Shown here: positions 61,555 to 64,000 of the stretch, one piece after another
Layout: every line of letters starts with the position of its first letter
Numbering within the stretch: position 1 is the stretch's first letter
Assembly (NCBI RefSeq): GCF_963576615.1
Contig: NC_088708.1
Span: 54,857,196 to 54,921,195, forward strand
Reading direction: 5' to 3'
From: Watersipora subatra
Lineage: Eukaryota; Bryozoa; Gymnolaemata; Cheilostomatida; Watersiporidae
DNA: 64,000 bases
Program-made: the position numbers and the translations under genes
The notes under the pieces: model-generated
Told to the model about the DNA's origin: nothing
The model's database searches: none
Seen by the model: the letters and a program-made list of their open reading frames with translations, nothing else

Positions 61555-64000
61555 ATCGGTTAGTGCGCTGTCCTTATAAACAGTATGAGATGCAGAGGCT
61601 GTGAGTTCGAGCCTCACCTGGAGCACATTTTTATTGTTTGACAAAACATTATGATAGTAGGAAGTCGTAATGGGAAAATTTTGTCACAAATTTCTATACC
61701 ACAAGCTCCAGTGGTGCAATCGGTTAGCGCGCTGTACTTATAAACAGTATGAGATGCAGAGGCTGTGAGTTCGAGCCTCACCTGGAGCTCATTTTTATTG
61801 TTTTACAAAACATAATGTTAGTAGAAATTCGGAATGGCAAATTTTTGTCACAAATATCTCAACCACAAGCTCCAGTGGTGCAATCGGTTAGCGCGCTGTA
61901 CTTATAAACAGTATGAGATGCAGAGGCTGTGAGTTCGAGCCTCACCTGGAGCAAAACTTTATTGTGTTACAAAACATAATGTTAGTGGAAGTTCGCAATG
62001 GCAAATTTTTGTCACAAATATCTAAACCACAAGCTCCAGTGGCGCAATCGGTTAGTGCGCTGTACTTATAAACAGTATGAGATGCAGAGGCTGTGAGTTC
62101 GAGCCTCACCTGGAGCACATTATTATTGTGTTACAAAACATAATATCAGTAGAAATTCGCAATGGGAAATTTTTGTCACAAATATCTAAATCACAAGCTC
62201 CAGTGGTGCAATCGGTTAGTGAGCTGTACCTAAAAACAGTAGGAGATGCAGAGGCTGTGAGTTTGAACCTCACCTGGAGCACATTTTTATTGTTTTACAA
62301 AACATAATATTAGTAGAAAGTCGCAATGGAAAAATTTGGTGATTTGTTCCTAAATCTCAAGCTCCAGTCATGCAATTGGTTAGTGCGCTGAACTTATAAT
62401 CAGCATGACATGCAGAGACTGTGAGTTCGAGCCTCACCTGGAGCACATTTTTATTGTTTTACAAAACATAATGTTAGTAAAAATTCGCAATGGCAAATTT
62501 TTGTCACAAATATCTAAACCACAAGCTCCAGTGGTGCAATCGGTTAGCGCGCTGTACTTATAAACAGTATGAGATGCAGAGGCTGTGAGTTCGAGCCTCA
62601 CCTGGAGCACATTATTATTGTGTTACAAAACATAATATCAGTAGAAATTCGCAATGGGAAATTTTTGTCACAAATATCTAAATCACAAGCTCCAGTGGTG
62701 CAATCGGTTAGTGAGCTGTACCTAAAAACAGTAGGAGATGCAGAGGCTGTGAGTTCGAACCTCACCTGGAGCACATTTTTATTGTTTTACAAAACATAAT
62801 ATTAGTAGAAAGTCGCAATGGAAAAATTTGGTGATTTGTTCCTAAATCTCAAGCTCCAGTCATGCAAATGGTTAGTGTGCTGATCTTATAATCAGTATGA
62901 CATGCAGAGGCTGTGAGTTCGAGCCTCACCTGGAGCACATTTTTATTGTGTTATAAAACATAATGTTAGTAAAAATTCGCAATGACAAATTTTTGTCACA
63001 AATATCTAAACCACAAGCTCCAGTGGTGCAATCGGTTAGTGCGCTGTCCTTATAAACAGTATGAGATGCAGAGGCTGTGAGTTCGAGCCTCACCTGGAGC
63101 ACATTTTTATTGTTTGACAAAACATTATGATAGTAGGAAGTCGTAATGGGAAAATTTTGTCACAAATTTCTATACCACAAGCTCCAGTGGTGCAATCGGT
63201 TAGCGCGCTGTACTTATAAACAGTATGAGATGCAGAGGCTGTGAGTTCGAGCCTCACCTGGAGCTCATTTTTATTGTTTTACAAAACATAATGTTAGTAG
63301 AAATTCGGAATGGCAAATTTTTGTCACAAATATCTCAACCACAAGCTCCAGTGGTGCAATCGGTTAGCGCGCTGTACTTATAAACAGTATGAGATGCAGA
63401 GGCTGTGAGTTCGAGCCTCACCTGGAGCAAAACTTTATTGTGTTACAAAACATAATGTTAGTGGAAGTTCGCAATGGCAAATTTTTGTCACAAATATCTA
63501 AACCACAAGCTCCAGTGGCGCAATCGGTTAGTGCGCTGTACTTATAAACAGTATGAGATGCAGAGGCTGTGAGTTCGAGCCTCACCTGGAGCACATTATT
63601 ATTGTGTTACAAAACATAATATCAGTAGAAATTCGCAATGGGAAATTTTTGTCACAAATATCTAAATCACAAGCTCCAGTGGTGCAATCGGTTAGTGAGC
63701 TGTACCTAAAAACAGTAGGAGATGCAGAGGCTGTGAGTTTGAACCTCACCTGGAGCACATTTTTATTGTTTTACAAAACATAATATTAGTAGAAAGTCGC
63801 AATGGAAAAATTTGGTGATTTGTTCCTAAATCTCAAGCTCCAGTCATGCAATTGGTTAGTGCGCTGAACTTATAATCAGCATGACATGCAGAGACTGTGA
63901 GTTCGAGCCTCACCTGGAGCACATTTTTATTGTTTTACAAAACATAATGTTAGTAAAAATTCGCAATGGCAAATTTTTGTCACAAATATCTAAACCACAA
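61555..64000 (+). repeat. 9-unit (1,476-bp) tandem duplication running off the window
   Basis: Sequence from about 61,555 recurs from about 63,031 with a shift of 1,476 and continues to the last base, including the unusual GTGAGTTTGAACC T-arm at 62,260 and 63,736. The second copy is cut by the window edge. Confidence 0.85.

Larger units (their letters stand above)
57605..63921 (+). tRNA. Register block 7: 39 tRNA-Ile-type copies, starts at 57605 + 164n (n = 0 to 38)
   Basis: Copies begin at 57605 + 164n; the last is 63,837-63,921 (type II, with intron ATCAGCATGAC), followed by a complete 79-bp spacer ending at 64,000. The array therefore continues past the right edge. A 9-unit duplication begins near 61,555 and is still running at the edge. 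The copy at 60885 is the best-preserved UAA variant in the window. Confidence 0.92.
1..64000 (+). repeat. 164-bp tandem satellite built from tRNA-Ile(UAU) gene plus 79-bp spacer
   Basis: The unit start motif GCTCCAG recurs every 164 bases across the whole window, for example at 160, 324, 488 and 652. Each unit is an 85-bp tRNA gene followed by a 79-bp AT-rich spacer that typically begins CATTTTTATTGTGTTACAAA and ends ATATCTAAACCACAA. All units point the same way. I place 389 complete unit positions plus a cut copy at the left edge. The net register shift over the window is +45, fully accounted for by +1, +48 and four times -1. Nothing outside the repeat is present, so stretches between tRNA genes hold only spacer. 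Monomer differences are mostly substitutions and are shared within blocks, which indicates amplification by unequal exchange or gene conversion. What is seen is the repeat. That it behaves as a satellite is inference. Confidence 0.98.

Noticed and set aside
1-64000. A CRISPR array
   Set aside because: Regular repeats are present, but the 'spacers' are themselves copies of each other, the repeat is an 85-bp tRNA with an intron, and no cas-like gene exists.
1-64000. tRNA-derived SINE clusters
   Set aside because: Units are head-to-tail at an exact period with no poly-A or simple-repeat tail, no target-site duplications and no unrelated body. The tRNA has a complete 3' half with paired acceptor stem, unlike most SINE heads.
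1-64000. Bacterial or organelle tRNA operon
   Set aside because: CCA is not encoded, an intron sits at 37/38, T-run terminators are present and no other tRNA species or ribosomal genes occur.

Overview
The whole 64 kb window is one head-to-tail tandem array. A 164-bp unit repeats from the first base to the last, always on the + strand. Each unit holds an 85-bp tRNA gene and a 79-bp AT-rich spacer. The tRNA is an intron-containing tRNA-Ile with anticodon UAU: the acceptor arms (GCTCCAG and CTGGAGC), discriminator A, D-arm (box A), T-arm (box B) and the loop CTTATA|intron|A all match the animal-type tRNA-Ile(UAU) that I recall from human and fly. I count 389 complete 85-bp unit positions, one copy cut by the left window edge, and one 21-bp tRNA fragment at a rearrangement junction. 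I see no protein gene, rRNA, transposon, CRISPR array or unique sequence. The array runs off both ends.

The organism is a eukaryote, since the tRNA has a canonical 37/38 intron, encodes no CCA and has T-run Pol III terminators. It is most likely an animal, but the species cannot be read from this window.

Layout: the 164-bp register is nearly perfect and breaks only six times. These are one extra base near 26,065, one 48-bp out-of-register junction at 26,839/26,840, and four 1-bp spacer deletions near 34,460, 45,097, 53,297 and 57,560. Every unit can therefore be located by arithmetic (see the seven register blocks). On top of this lie recent block duplications. A 47-unit block (about 422-8,129) is followed by its copy, which has lost two units (8,130-15,540). 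A 20-unit block (12,540-15,819) is repeated at 15,820-19,099. A 1.52-kb out-of-register duplication spans 25,315-28,363. An 8-unit duplication spans 34,640-37,263 and a 4-unit one lies near 38.2-39.5 kb. A 50-unit, 8,199-bp block (40,468-48,666) is repeated almost without change at 48,667-56,865. A 9-unit duplication starts near 61,555 and continues past the right edge.

The copies fall into subfamilies. Type I has a fully paired cloverleaf and anticodon UAU. Type II (GTCATGC...CTGAACTTATAATCAG) and type III (GTCGTGC...CTGATCTTATAATCAG) have a broken anticodon stem, but they keep, by compensating changes, a pairing between the 5' anticodon strand and the intron. A UAA-anticodon group and rare GAU and AAU copies also occur. 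Many copies lack the usual T5 terminator just after the gene. The array looks like a tRNA gene family that became a satellite: part intact genes, part pseudogenes, evolving by unequal exchange.
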